In this document: piece by piece, positions 9,086 to 19,878 of the stretch | How the letters are laid out: each line of letters opens with the position of its first letter | Numbering within the stretch: the first letter of the stretch is position 1 | Assembly: GCA_009839325.1 (NCBI GenBank) | Contig: VXPW01000077.1 | Location: forward strand, 1-64,000 | Reading direction: 5' to 3' | DNA: 64,000 nt | DNA from: Rhodospirillales bacterium | GTDB taxonomy: Bacteria; Pseudomonadota; Alphaproteobacteria; TMED109 | Program-made: the position numbers and the translations under genes | Notes under the pieces: model-generated | Seen by the model: the letters and a program-made list of their open reading frames with translations, nothing else | Database searches by the model: none | Told to the model about the DNA's origin: nothing

Positions 9086-10380
9086 GGACGCACCCCGCCT
9101 TGGCCTCGGACCACGTACTTGAAGGTGGTGAGCTGTTCCAATCCCACCGGGCCACGGGCATGGAGACGACCCGTCGAAATGCCGATCTCGGCCCCCATGC
9201 CGAACTCACCGCCGTCGGCGAACTGGGTCGAGGCATTGTGAAGGACGATTGCACTGTCCACTTCCTGCAGGAAGCGCTCGGCCGCTCCCTGGTCGGCGGT
9301 GACGATCGCGTCGGTATGGTCGGACCCGTGGCGGCGGATGTGCTCGATTGCCGCCTCGAGATCGTCGACCACGCGGACCGAGACGACGGCGTCGAGATAC
9401 TCGGTATCCCAGTCGGCAGCGTCGGCTGGCACGACGCGGGAATCCAACCGCTGGACTTCAGTGTCCCCGCGCACTTCGCAGCCGCTGTCCAACAGCCGGC
9501 CGACGACCTGAGCGAGCGTTGCACCGGAAGCGTCGCGGTGGCAAAGCACCGTTTCGGTCGCTCCGCACACCGAGGTGCGCCGCATCTTGCCGTTGTGAAC
9601 GATGTCCGCAGCCATCACGGGGTCTGCCGCGCGATCGATGTAGGTGTGGCACAGACCTTCCAGGTGGGCGAGGACAGGCACGCGGCTTTCTCGCTGCACC
9701 CGTTCGATCAACGAGGGCCCGCCCCGCGGCACCACCACGTCGATCCATTGCGATTCGGTAATGAGAAGGCCAGCAGCTGCCCGATCCGTCGTCGGCACCA
9801 TCTGGACGGCTGCCGGGTCGATCCCGCCGTTTCGCAGACCCACGCCAAGCGCCTCCACAAGCGCGCTGCTGGAATGGAAGCTCTCCGATCCACCCCGCAG
9901 GATGACGGCGTTCCCCGACTTCAGACAGAGTGCTCCCGCGTCAGCGGTCACGTTCGGACGTGACTCATAGATGATGCCGATGACGCCGAGCGGCACGCGC
10001 ACGCGCGCGATATCCAGTCCGTTCGCCTCGTTGAACCAGCGGGCTGCCTCGCTTCCCACCGGATCCGGAAGGGCCGCCACTTGCTCCAGGCTGACCGCGA
10101 TCCCTTCGACCCGGTCGTCGTCGAGGCGGAGCCGGTCGACCAAGGCGTCCGTGAGCCCGGATGCTTCTTCGACATCCCGGGCGTTGGCAGCGAGAATGTG
10201 TTCTCGGCGTTGGCGGATGGCGCCCGCTGCTGCCCTGAGGGCATCATTCTTGGCCTCGGTCGAGGTACGGGCGAGGGCTCCGGCAGCGGTACGGGCCGCT
10301 GCGGCCAGCTCGGCCATCGTCGTGCGTACCGTGTCCTCTCCGACGGGCGCTGCGCGAACCGGTGCAACCTTTCGATTCAT
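9082..10380 (-). CDS. proA: Glutamate-5-semialdehyde dehydrogenase (gamma-glutamyl phosphate reductase)
   Basis: 432-residue ProA, second enzyme of proline synthesis: it reduces gamma-glutamyl phosphate to glutamate semialdehyde with NADPH. The aldehyde-dehydrogenase superfamily fold shows [17 protein letters not shown], the ILRGGSES segment and the catalytic Cys in [11 protein letters not shown]. The ATG at 10380 gives the expected N-terminus and lies 2 nt after the proB stop. The 3' end abuts nadD. Confidence 0.95.
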   Translation of the reverse strand: MNRKVAPVRAAPVGEDTVRTTMAELAAAARTAAGALARTSTEAKNDALRAAAGAIRQRREHILAANARDVEEASGLTDALVDRLRLDDDRVEGIAVSLEQVAALPDPVGSEAARWFNEANGLDIARVRVPLGVIGIIYESRPNVTADAGALCLKSGNAVILRGGSESFHSSSALVEALGVGLRNGGIDPAAVQMVPTTDRAAAGLLITESQWIDVVVPRGGPSLIERVQRESRVPVLAHLEGLCHTYIDRAADPVMAADIVHNGKMRRTSVCGATETVLCHRDASGATLAQVVGRLLDSGCEVRGDTEVQRLDSRVVPADAADWDTEYLDAVVSVRVVDDLEAAIEHIRRHGSDHTDAIVTADQGAAERFLQEVDSAIVLHNASTQFADGGEFGMGAEIGISTGRLHARGPVGLEQLTTFKYVVRGQGGVRP

Positions 10381-10382
10381 GC

Positions 10383-12694
<2,312 letters not shown>

Positions 12695-12755
12695 CTACTG
12701 ATTGGAGGGTTGGGGGCGCAACCGCGCGCTGCGACACGGAAATCGAAGATAGTCC

Positions 12756-12774
12756 GACGCTGTTCAGCAGCGTC
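12756..12774 (-). terminator. Hairpin between rpmA and obgE
   Basis: A perfect 7-bp stem (GACGCTG / CAGCGTC) with a 5-nt loop lies 25 nt downstream of the rpmA stop. There is no clear U-tract on the minus strand after it, so it may be an attenuator or mRNA processing site between the ribosomal protein genes and obgE rather than a strong terminator. The remaining part of the 267-nt gap (12533-12799) shows no credible gene; the acetyltransferase gene found here in some relatives is absent. Confidence 0.35.
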
Positions 12775-12799
12775 AGCAGTAGTGTCGCGCGAGTGTTCC

Positions 12800-13060
12800 T
12801 CAGGCGCTGCCGGCGTCGACCGAGACGTACGATCGACCGCCGCTTTTCGTGCGAAACACGACCTGTCCGTCGGACAGGGCGAACAGCGTGTGGTCCTTGC
12901 CGATGCCGACGCCTGCACCAGGGTGGAATCTGGTCCCGCGCTGGCGAACGATGATGTTCCCGGCACGGACGCGTTCGCCACCGTATTTCTTCACTCCGAG
13001 TCTGCGTCCGGCAGAATCCCGGCCGTTGCGTGAGGATCCGCCTGCTTTCTTGTGGGCCAT
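12800..13060 (-). CDS. rpmA: 50S ribosomal protein L27
   Basis: 86-residue L27. The N-terminus [16 protein letters not shown] is the standard flexible tail reaching the peptidyl transferase centre. It has no N-terminal extension of the kind cleaved in Firmicutes. It lies 12 nt after rplU in the usual L21-L27 pair. Confidence 0.97.
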   Translation of the reverse strand: MAHKKAGGSSRNGRDSAGRRLGVKKYGGERVRAGNIIVRQRGTRFHPGAGVGIGKDHTLFALSDGQVVFRTKSGGRSYVSVDAGSA

Positions 13061-13072
13061 GCTGTGCGCTCC

Positions 13073-13498
13073 CTACTCTGAACTGTCGACAGACGCGTCG
13101 CCGGCCGCGGATGCGACGTCCTCGGACGCGGGTGCAGTGGCGGCGGAATCGCCTTCCGGCTTGGCCGCTTCCCCGTGATTTTGCACATTCATGTTGATAT
13201 CGGTGATGCGGACTACCGTCAAGCGCTGCCGATGTCCATTGCGCTTGCGGTGGTGCTTGCGGCGCTTCTTCTTGAACACAATCACCCGCGGTGAGCGCAT
13301 CTGCTCTGCCACGGTTCCGGTAACGCTGGCGTGTTCCAGCAGCGGAGTGCCAACTATCGAGCGTTCGCCGTCTGACACCATCAGAACTTCATCGAACGTG
13401 ACCGTTGCACCCGCATCGTCTACGAGGCGGTCCACGGTGACCACGTCTCCCGGGGCAACTCTGTACTGTTTTCCGCCTGTACGAATGACCGCGTGCAT
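13073..13498 (-). CDS. rplU: 50S ribosomal protein L21 with acidic C-terminal tail
   Basis: 141-residue L21 starting [14 protein letters not shown], with the RNA-binding segment [20 protein letters not shown]. The core family is about 103 residues long. An extra 35-40 residue Ala/Glu/Asp-rich tail (ending DASVDSSE) follows, as is seen in some alphaproteobacterial L21 proteins. The ATG at 13498 is chosen because it gives the conserved N-terminus; upstream sequence in frame does not resemble L21. Confidence 0.96.
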   Translation of the reverse strand: MHAVIRTGGKQYRVAPGDVVTVDRLVDDAGATVTFDEVLMVSDGERSIVGTPLLEHASVTGTVAEQMRSPRVIVFKKKRRKHHRKRNGHRQRLTVVRITDINMNVQNHGEAAKPEGDSAATAPASEDVASAAGDASVDSSE

Positions 13499-13583
13499 GG
13501 CCAGCAATCCAAACCATCGAGACTGACAGGAGCGATCAGCGAAATCAGCCTGAGCCATAACGGGCGATTCGCTGGACGGATGC

Positions 13584-13611
13584 AGTATCCACCATTTGTT
13601 CTGGACGTCAA
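13584..13611 (-). promoter_or_regulatory. Candidate promoter of rplU-rpmA
   Basis: On the minus strand TTGACG (13611-13606) is followed after 16 nt by GATACT (13589-13584), five and four matches respectively to the sigma-70 consensus. This would place the transcript start about 80 nt before rplU. It is the best match I saw in the 251-nt gap 13499-13749, which holds no gene. Confidence 0.4.
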
Positions 13612-13749
13612 ACCAGCGCTCAGGGCGGCGTCCCACCGGTCGACAGAAGGCCGGCCCATGCTCCGTGTGACCTCGCTCACAGCCGGCTCCGCACTTGGGC
13701 CTCTGAATGGTGAAGGCGTCGCCGAATCAGCCTGTCCGGACCGGCTGCT

Positions 13750-14157
13750 TCATTCGCGGACCCAATAGGGGGGCTGGATTGTGCAGGCTGTTCGAGCATG
13801 CAGGGTGGTGACACCGAACCGAGCCCGTGCGCGCAGCACGACCCAAAGCTTGCCTTCCGGCGGGCGCAGGATCGCTTCTCCGGTGCCGAGCACCTGCTGT
13901 TCTTCCGAATACAGCACGCAACGCACCAGGCCGGGATTGCTTGCGGCATCGGGAATTCGTACCACGACTTCCACGATGTTGGTGCATGCAAGCTTGCCGT
14001 TGTGCTGAAATCGGTTGCAAAGCGGCGGAGTCACCTCCACCGGTTCCACCGGCCGCGTCTCCACGGCGCCGGCTTCAGGAGCCAGGCCCGCGAACATGAC
14101 CGCCAGGATCCCGCCGATGCCCCGTAGGCGGGTTCGCGAGTGGATCAGATTGGCCAT
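13750..14157 (-). CDS. Secreted protein of unknown function
   Basis: 135 residues from the ATG at 14157. The N-terminus (SRTRLRGIGGILAVMFAGLAPEAGA) looks like a signal peptide, with cleavage near residue 29. The mature part has four cysteines (C45-type LCNRF, ACTNI, VRCVLY, ACTIQ) that could form two disulfides in the periplasm. I recognise no family. It is followed by rplU on the same strand after 251 nt and faces away from the SDR gene at 14246. Confidence 0.6.
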   Translation of the reverse strand: MANLIHSRTRLRGIGGILAVMFAGLAPEAGAVETRPVEPVEVTPPLCNRFQHNGKLACTNIVEVVVRIPDAASNPGLVRCVLYSEEQQVLGTGEAILRPPEGKLWVVLRARARFGVTTLHARTACTIQPPYWVRE

Positions 14158-14245
14158 TTCCCCGTGGAGCATAATCCGTTGCGGGTGAGTTGGTCTCGCG
14201 GAGACCCTTGCCAGGCGGTTTTGCACTTCGTGGCCCGGAGGCAGA

Positions 14246-14989
14246 ATGATGAGTCGAGCTGATGTTCGGGAAGTGATCCTGGTGGTAGGTGCAGGCGACG
14301 CCACCGGCGGAGCGGTGGCGACCCGCTTTGCCCGTGGCGGCTACACGGCCGTCGTGACCCGGCGGAAACTGGATCGGCTGACCGGTCTGGTGGAGCGGCT
14401 GCGCTCGGAGGATCTGGCCGTTCATCCCTTCGCGCTCGACCCACGCATCGAAGACGAGGTCGTCACGTTGTTCGCAGATGTCGAGCGCGACATCGGACCG
14501 CTCGCGGTAGTGGTGTTCAATATCGGGCCCAACGTTCAGTACCCGATCGTCGAGACAACCAGCCGCGTCTATCGAAAGATCTGGGAACTGGCCACGTACG
14601 CGGGGTTTCTGACCGGCCGCGAAGCCGCGCGCCACATGGCCCCTCGCCGGTCGGGAAGCATCTTCTTTACCGGAGCGACTGCCTCCTTGCGCGGCGGCAG
14701 TGGCTTTGCGGCATTTGCTGGTGCCAAGTTTGCATTGCGGGCGCTGGCGCAATCCATGGCACGGGAACTCGGTCCGCAGGGAATCCACGTGGCGCATGCA
14801 GTGATCGATGGGCCCATCGACACGGCATTCATTCGCGAGCACCGCCGGGACCTGCTCGAGACCCGTCCATTGAAGCCCAACGTGCTGGACCCGAAGGACA
14901 TTGCAGAGGCCTACTGGTCAGTGCATAAGCAGCCCCGGAGCGCGTGGAGTTTCGAGTTCGACCTGCGACCCTGGGCCGAGCCTTGGTAG
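14246..14989 (+). CDS. SDR-family protein lacking catalytic Ser and Tyr
   Basis: 247-residue Rossmann protein of the short-chain dehydrogenase/reductase superfamily. The dinucleotide-binding glycine motif is GAGDATGG (residues 15-22). The canonical YxxxK is FAGAK, so Phe157 replaces the catalytic Tyr while Lys161 is kept, and the Ser position 13 residues earlier is Ala144. HVAHAVIDGPIDT is typical of a known SDR subgroup that shares this Phe. The reaction is therefore unclear; reduction by an unusual mechanism or a non-redox role are both possible. A GGAGG Shine-Dalgarno stands before ATG 14246. It heads a plus-strand cluster with a hydratase and a dehalogenase. Confidence 0.85.
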   Translation: MMSRADVREVILVVGAGDATGGAVATRFARGGYTAVVTRRKLDRLTGLVERLRSEDLAVHPFALDPRIEDEVVTLFADVERDIGPLAVVVFNIGPNVQYPIVETTSRVYRKIWELATYAGFLTGREAARHMAPRRSGSIFFTGATASLRGGSGFAAFAGAKFALRALAQSMARELGPQGIHVAHAVIDGPIDTAFIREHRRDLLETRPLKPNVLDPKDIAEAYWSVHKQPRSAWSFEFDLRPWAEPW

Positions 14990-15047
14990 GTTGGTGCGCA
15001 TCCACCCCGCTGTCGCTTCATGTTCATTCACAAGAGGAATCAGGAAT

Positions 15048-15845
15048 ATGGGAGCCCGTAAAGTCTTGTATGAGAGAGAGGGTGCGGTTGGCCGCATCAT
15101 GCTGAACCGGCCTGACGAGGCAAACGCTCTGGATCTCGATACCACGAAGGAGTTGTACGACGCGGCCGTAGCGGCGGCGGGCGACCCGCAGGTGAGGGTG
15201 GTGCTGTTGGAGGCTCGGGGCCCCATGTTCTGCGCCGGCGGTGACCTCAAGCACTTCGTCAGTTTCCATGAACAGCGCTCTGAGCTTGGCACGGAGATTC
15301 TCCGGATGACCACCTATCTCCATGGCGCGATTTCCCACTTTAACCGCATGGCAGCGCCGGTCGTCTGCAAGATTCAGGGAACCGCCGCGGGCGGCGGACT
15401 GTCGCTGGCGATGAGTTGCGACCTGGTGTTCGCAGCCCGCTCGGTGAAGTTCTCCTTGGCGTATACCGCTGCCGGACTGTCTCCCGACGGAAGCTCAACG
15501 TACTTCCTGCCTCGGCTCGTGGGGCTTCGACGGGCGCGCGAGCTCATGTTGACGAATCGTCGCTTTACGGCTGAAGAGGCACTGGCGATGAACATGATCG
15601 ACCGGGTCTGCGACAACGACCAGCTCGATGCAGAGGTGGCTCGGCAGGTTGAGCACCTGGCGGCCGGTCCCACCGAGGCGTACGGAGCTGTCAAGCGTCT
15701 CTTGCTGGTTTCGGCCGGCGGGACGCTGGAAAGCCAGATGGATGCGGAATCGCGCGAGATTTCCCGGGCGGTCCAGAGTCCTGACGGCATCGAGGGCGTC
15801 TCGGCATTTGCCGAAAAGCGGTCGCCCGCGTTTGTCGGAGGCTGA
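15048..15845 (+). CDS. Enoyl-CoA hydratase/isomerase family protein
   Basis: 265-residue crotonase-fold protein. The oxyanion-hole segments are FCAGGDLKHF and GTAAGGGLSLAMSCD. YTAAGLSPDGSSTYFLPRLVG is the usual active-site region; the first catalytic Glu of classical hydratases is not obvious there (residues GLSPDG), so isomerase or hydrolase activity is also possible. Start ATG 15048 follows AAGAGGAATCAGG; a longer in-frame reading begins inside the SDR gene and is unlikely. It precedes the dehalogenase by 7 nt and so is likely co-translated. Confidence 0.88.
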   Translation: MGARKVLYEREGAVGRIMLNRPDEANALDLDTTKELYDAAVAAAGDPQVRVVLLEARGPMFCAGGDLKHFVSFHEQRSELGTEILRMTTYLHGAISHFNRMAAPVVCKIQGTAAGGGLSLAMSCDLVFAARSVKFSLAYTAAGLSPDGSSTYFLPRLVGLRRARELMLTNRRFTAEEALAMNMIDRVCDNDQLDAEVARQVEHLAAGPTEAYGAVKRLLLVSAGGTLESQMDAESREISRAVQSPDGIEGVSAFAEKRSPAFVGG

Positions 15846-15852
15846 CGGGTCC

Positions 15853-16746
15853 ATGGCTGCTGCGAACGAGATTGCCAGCAAGGAACTGCCCAAGAAGCGC
15901 ATCAAGGTTGCGGGTCTGGAGCTGGCGTACGTCGACGAAGGAAGCGGAGATCCGGTCCTGTTCCTGCACGGGAACCCTACGTCTGCCTATCTTTGGAGAA
16001 ACATCATCCCGCACCTGTCAGATCGGGCACGGTGCCTGGCGCCGGATCTGGTCGGGATGGGGGATTCGGATCCACTGCCGGAGACCGGGCCCGGAACCTA
16101 CCGGTTTCGCGATCATCGCAAGTACGTGGACGGCTTCATCGAGGCGTTGGGTATCGGTGATCGCCTCACGCTCGTGGTGCACGACTGGGGCTCGGCGCTC
16201 GGCTTTCACTGGGCGGCCCGGCACCCCGGAGCCGTTCGCGGCATCGCCTACATGGAGGCAATCGTCCGTACCGTGGACTGGAACGAGTGGCCCGAAGCTT
16301 CGCGGGGAATCTTTCAGGGCTTCCGTTCGCCGAAGGGGGAAGAGCTCATTCTGGACCGCAACATGTTTGTCGAGCGTGTGTTGCCCGGTTCAGTGCTGAG
16401 AAAGATGTCCGACGCGGAAATGGAGGTATACCGCCGACCCTTCGTGCAGCCAGGCGAGTCACGCCGTCCGACGCTCACCTGGCCGCGCGAGATTCCGGTT
16501 GGCGGCACACCCACCGACGTCTGCGCAATCGTTGAGGAGTACGCAGGCTGGCTGCCGGAAACGGATTTCCCGAAGCTCTTCGTGAACGCGGAACCCGGCG
16601 CCATTCTGGTGGGGCCCCAACGCGAGTTCTGCCGGACATGGAGGAACCAGACGGAAGTGACGGTCAAGGGCAGTCATTTCATCCAGGAGGATTCCCCCCA
16701 CGAGATCGGCCATGCGCTGCAGGACTGGTTTGACACGCTCCCGTAG
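15853..16746 (+). CDS. Haloalkane dehalogenase, LinB-like (HLD-II subfamily)
   Basis: 297-residue alpha/beta hydrolase that would cleave carbon-halogen bonds of haloalkanes to give alcohol and halide. By alignment to LinB from memory, the catalytic residues are nucleophile Asp111 (VVHDWGSALGF), acid Glu135 (AYMEAI) and base His275 (KGSHFIQEDSP). The halide-stabilising pair is Asn41 (HGNPTS) and Trp112. The pattern of Glu acid plus Asn/Trp halide ligands marks subfamily HLD-II. Long stretches resemble LinB outside the active site as well. ATG 15853 gives the length expected. It lies 7 nt after the enoyl-CoA hydratase gene. Natural substrate unknown. Confidence 0.9.
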   Translation: MAAANEIASKELPKKRIKVAGLELAYVDEGSGDPVLFLHGNPTSAYLWRNIIPHLSDRARCLAPDLVGMGDSDPLPETGPGTYRFRDHRKYVDGFIEALGIGDRLTLVVHDWGSALGFHWAARHPGAVRGIAYMEAIVRTVDWNEWPEASRGIFQGFRSPKGEELILDRNMFVERVLPGSVLRKMSDAEMEVYRRPFVQPGESRRPTLTWPREIPVGGTPTDVCAIVEEYAGWLPETDFPKLFVNAEPGAILVGPQREFCRTWRNQTEVTVKGSHFIQEDSPHEIGHALQDWFDTLP

Positions 16747-17128
16747 GTTGCCGGCATCTCGGCAGCCGCGCGAAATCCGGCCAAGCGGCAGACGGCGTCA
16801 CTTGGTCGGTGCCGCGCTGGGGGCCGTTCTCATGACCGCCCCGGGTTTGGCGACTGCGGTGGAAACTGCCGCGCACGGGGCACACCTTGCCTGGTGTGCG
16901 GGGGTGTCCGAAGTCGCGTCGGAGGCCAGCGACTCAGCGGCTGCGTCGACATTGATGTCGGCATTGCGCATGCGGATCGGCGAACTGCAGCTCGACGCGA
17001 GCCTCGTGGATCCCGCGGTTGAAAAGGGCAAGCGGGCGGCGCGGGCTTACGCTGCAGCCGGCGACGAATCGCGCCTGCGCGACGCACTTGCCGGCTGTCG
17101 AATCTCGTTGGCTACCGGTGGCCGCTAG
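16712..17128 (+). CDS. Small putative exported protein
   Basis: Up to 138 residues; the true start may be ATG 16712 (overlapping the dehalogenase by 35 nt) or an in-frame TTG at 16730 or 16748. A basic stretch GRRRH then a hydrophobic core LVGAALGAVLMTAPGLATA suggests a Sec or possibly Tat signal peptide. The remaining Ala-rich helical part has two cysteines (LAWCAG and LAGCRI). No family recognised. It ends facing the cytochrome c'-like gene across a hairpin. Confidence 0.45.
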   Translation: MRCRTGLTRSRRLPASRQPREIRPSGRRRHLVGAALGAVLMTAPGLATAVETAAHGAHLAWCAGVSEVASEASDSAAASTLMSALRMRIGELQLDASLVDPAVEKGKRAARAYAAAGDESRLRDALAGCRISLATGGR

Positions 17129-17142
17129 GCAGCCCTTCGCAC

Positions 17143-17169
17143 GCGGCGATCACAGTCTGCGATCGTCGC
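17143..17169. terminator. Hairpin between convergent genes
   Basis: GCGGCGATC (17143-17151) pairs with GATCGTCGC (17161-17169), 9 bp with one G-T pair and a 9-nt loop. It fills most of the 57-nt gap between a plus-strand and a minus-strand gene that converge here, so it probably stops transcription from either side. No T-tract is visible. Confidence 0.45.
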
Positions 17170-17185
17170 TGTCCGGCGGTGCCAA

Positions 17186-17797
17186 TCAGAACGTGAGCCC
17201 TCGGCAGGCGGCGTAATTGCCGGTCCATCCGTTGCCTTCCACCTTGAGATCGCCGTGGGTAACCCGCCGGAAGATCGAGTGGCAGCGGCCGCATGTGCGG
17301 CTCAGCTGACAAACGGAGCGCTGTGCTGCCGGGCCGTCGTCACTGGACAAGGCCTCGACCAGCGAGACGGAGGCGTTGATCGTGTCGTCAAAGTACCGCT
17401 GAAATACTCCCGGTAGTACCCAGATGACCGGTTCCGCTCGGGTTGCCCCGTGCCATCCGCGGTTGGTAATGGACGGCCAGAGAGTCCGCACATGATCCAG
17501 GAGGTCGGCAATGTCGCGGGCATCGGTGGAAGGCTCAGTCCCGTGGACCAATGCATAAACTTCCGTGGGCGACATCTGTTCTGGTTGAACGATGATCTGT
17601 TCCCCAGTCGCACTGACGTCTGCCCGCGATTCCGTGATCAGTGCGGACAGCCGATCGAGGCGTTGCCACATCGCCGCCATCGACTCGCGGCGAAGATCGA
17701 TGGTTTCGCTTCCAGACGCGGCGGTTTGGGCCGTCGCAGTTTCCGGGACCGTTGCGGCAAGTACCAGCGCGAGCGCAAAGAGGCATAGGTAACGCAT
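17186..17797 (-). CDS. Periplasmic cytochrome c'-like protein
   Basis: 203 residues with a signal peptide (MRYLCLFALALVLAATVPETATA) and one covalent haem motif CGRCH (C169, C172, H173) close to the C-terminus, inside TCGRCHSIFRR. That position and the SIFR ending match class II cytochromes c (c' / c556), which form four-helix bundles. It differs in having about 25 residues after the haem site with another Cys (AACRG). Function not assignable; class II members bind NO or transfer electrons. Confidence 0.7.
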   Translation of the reverse strand: MRYLCLFALALVLAATVPETATAQTAASGSETIDLRRESMAAMWQRLDRLSALITESRADVSATGEQIIVQPEQMSPTEVYALVHGTEPSTDARDIADLLDHVRTLWPSITNRGWHGATRAEPVIWVLPGVFQRYFDDTINASVSLVEALSSDDGPAAQRSVCQLSRTCGRCHSIFRRVTHGDLKVEGNGWTGNYAACRGLTF

Positions 17798-17884
17798 CGA
17801 TTGGTTCCCTGAACAGGTTTGTCACAAGCTCGTCGGCTTCTGGCCGGGCTCAAGTTGGGAAGATGTGCTGATCGGGAGGTCGAG

Positions 17885-18655
17885 TCAACGCGGCACTCGG
17901 TATCCCGGGCCGGAGCTCCCGGTCGAGACAGAGGCGAACAGTCTTTGGTCAGGCGGTCCGGGCGCGAACTTCCAGGCAGGGCGGGTGCCGGGATCGGCCG
18001 GAATGGCGAGCATGGTACTGGAAACCGTCCCGAAACCGCGGTGATCAACAGGGATCACCATCCCCGTATCGGTCGCACCGCCGGGAACCGGTGTCTGTCC
18101 AAGCAGCTGGGCCCATTCCTGCCAGCGATCCCTGTCCGGGTCCGGCGCTGCAGCGCGCTCGAATAACGGTCGGTAAGTGCCGATCCGCGCGTGTGACATT
18201 GCGTTCAGTTCACCGTTGGCGAGCAGCGAGAGACCGGTCGGAAACCGATGTTGGGTCAGGGTGCCTTGGGCCCGGATCCAAATGGCGGTGTCCCGATCCG
18301 CGATAACGAGGTTGAACGGCTTCCATTGCCCTGCATCCAGCTGCATGACGGCCGCCGCTGCGTCGATCGCCGAATCATGATCGAGTGCCAGCAAGGGAAG
18401 GTCGCCGCGCGTTCGATACCCGGGTGTGAGCGGATCCGGGACAGGGCGATTGAGGAGCATCGCCATGACGTTGGCGTCGTTCATGGCAAGCCAGGTTCCG
18501 TTCCTCTCCAGGTCGACGCCGCCGAACACGGCAGGTCGGGCTGGCCAGTGGCGGCCCGGCGGCTTCCATGCCCGCGAGACCAGTTCATCGCGATTAGTCC
18601 CGATGATCACGGGCCAGCGGTGATCGGGGCGCAAGAGCAGGGCGAGCGTGCACAT
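17885..18655 (-). CDS. NRDE/TANGO2-family protein
   Basis: 256 residues starting MCTLALLL, with GTNRDELVSRAW giving the NRDE signature and FGGVDLERNGTWLAMND typical of the family. The Cys at position 2 is the conserved N-terminal residue and suggests an Ntn-hydrolase-like fold. The ATG at 18655 is preferred to one 9 nt upstream because family members start MCT. Biochemical role uncertain; TANGO2 homologues have been linked to haem or acyl-CoA handling. Confidence 0.85.
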   Translation of the reverse strand: MCTLALLLRPDHRWPVIIGTNRDELVSRAWKPPGRHWPARPAVFGGVDLERNGTWLAMNDANVMAMLLNRPVPDPLTPGYRTRGDLPLLALDHDSAIDAAAAVMQLDAGQWKPFNLVIADRDTAIWIRAQGTLTQHRFPTGLSLLANGELNAMSHARIGTYRPLFERAAAPDPDRDRWQEWAQLLGQTPVPGGATDTGMVIPVDHRGFGTVSSTMLAIPADPGTRPAWKFAPGPPDQRLFASVSTGSSGPGYRVPR

Positions 18656-18847
18656 AGTGGCCAAACCTGGACGGGATTCCCCGGAATCGTACCCAATGAG
18701 GTCCCGAGGATCACGCGACCGGTCCGGTGACGCCGGGTTGGGGAGCCGCTGCGGACAATCTCGCGCAAATCCTGGAAACCTGCGCCTGTCTTTCTGGGCA
18801 ACCGCACGACCGGCCGTTACACTTCGGGCATCTTGGAGGAGATGCCG

Positions 18848-19267
18848 ATGTCTAATGTCCGACTAGTCCAGAAGCTGGCGCACGCTACCCCGGAAACTGC
18901 TCCGAGCGTGCAGGGCCGGCGCGATTTCTTCACCTACCGGGATTTGGGGGTGACGGAAGCCAGTCTCGGGAAGCTGCGGGCCCAGACCATGACAGCGATC
19001 CGTGGCATGACGGAACCAACCGGCTGGCACTACCATGATTGCGAAGGTCAGTTCATCTACGCGTTGAAGGGATGGGTGGAACTGGAGTTTGAAACCGGAG
19101 ATGTGATTCGGCTCGAGGAAGGCGAATCACTGTTCATCCCTGGCGGGATGCGGCACAACGAGATCGGCACATCGGATGACCTGAAGATCTTGGAGCTGTC
19201 GATTCCGGCGAAAATGGAGACGGTTGCCTGCGATCCACCTACGACGGCGTCTTCGCCTGGGCGGTAG
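18848..19267 (+). CDS. Cupin-domain protein
   Basis: 139 residues with a single cupin barrel. The metal-binding motif 1 is GWHYHDCEGQFIYALKG and motif 2 is FIPGGMRHNE. GGAGGAG ends 6 nt before ATG 18848, so this start is preferred over ATG 18842, which is too close. Cupins of this size include dioxygenase-like and sugar-binding regulators; no specific substrate can be read from the sequence. Confidence 0.8.
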   Translation: MSNVRLVQKLAHATPETAPSVQGRRDFFTYRDLGVTEASLGKLRAQTMTAIRGMTEPTGWHYHDCEGQFIYALKGWVELEFETGDVIRLEEGESLFIPGGMRHNEIGTSDDLKILELSIPAKMETVACDPPTTASSPGR

Positions 19268-19557
19268 CCGCTCAGCTCTGCCGCAGCGAACCGGGAGCGG
19301 TATCTCAGGAGCACAGTATTTCTAGCGCGGTGTCGGCATTGTGGCGTGATCATCGCGGTGCCTGGGCGACGTCCGCAGTGCGATGACATCGTGACCATTG
19401 CGCCGTACATTCGGCCGTGCTGATAGGCCCATCCGCTGATTTGTTGCGGTATTGGGGAGAAAGGACTTAGCCTTGCATTACAGGATGTTGTTACGAGTAC
19501 TTCAGAAACGAAAGAATCCGCGATTACACCTTGGAATCCTGGTGGGAGGAGGAAATC

Positions 19558-19878
19558 ATGACTACGTTCGATGATCGCAAGGACGAAGCCGAGAAGAAGT
19601 ACGTGCATGACCAGCAGCTGCAGTTTCGGGCGGTCGCGCGGCGAAACAAGCTGCTGGGAATTTGGGCTGCCGAAGTCATGGGGCGTCCCGAAGCGGAGCG
19701 GGCGAGCTATGCGCAGGAGGTGGTAGAGGCCGACTTCGATGAGCCTGGCGACGCTGACGTGGTTCGGAAGCTGCAGGCCGATTTTGAGGCAGCCGGCATG
19801 CACAAGAGTGAGAGCGAAATTCGCGCCGAGATGGACCGCCTGCTGGATCAGGCGAAATCCGAGATCATGTCGGAATGA
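19558..19878 (+). CDS. DUF1476 protein, probable F1-ATPase inhibitor zeta subunit
   Basis: 106-residue, highly charged helical protein beginning MTTFDDRKDEAEKKYVHD. This family in alphaproteobacteria includes the zeta subunit that inhibits ATP hydrolysis by the F1Fo-ATP synthase. GGGAGGAGG just upstream of ATG 19558 is a strong ribosome binding site. The last 14 nt overlap the 3' end of purB on the other strand. The 290-nt gap before it (19268-19557) shows no other gene. Confidence 0.88.
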   Translation: MTTFDDRKDEAEKKYVHDQQLQFRAVARRNKLLGIWAAEVMGRPEAERASYAQEVVEADFDEPGDADVVRKLQADFEAAGMHKSESEIRAEMDRLLDQAKSEIMSE

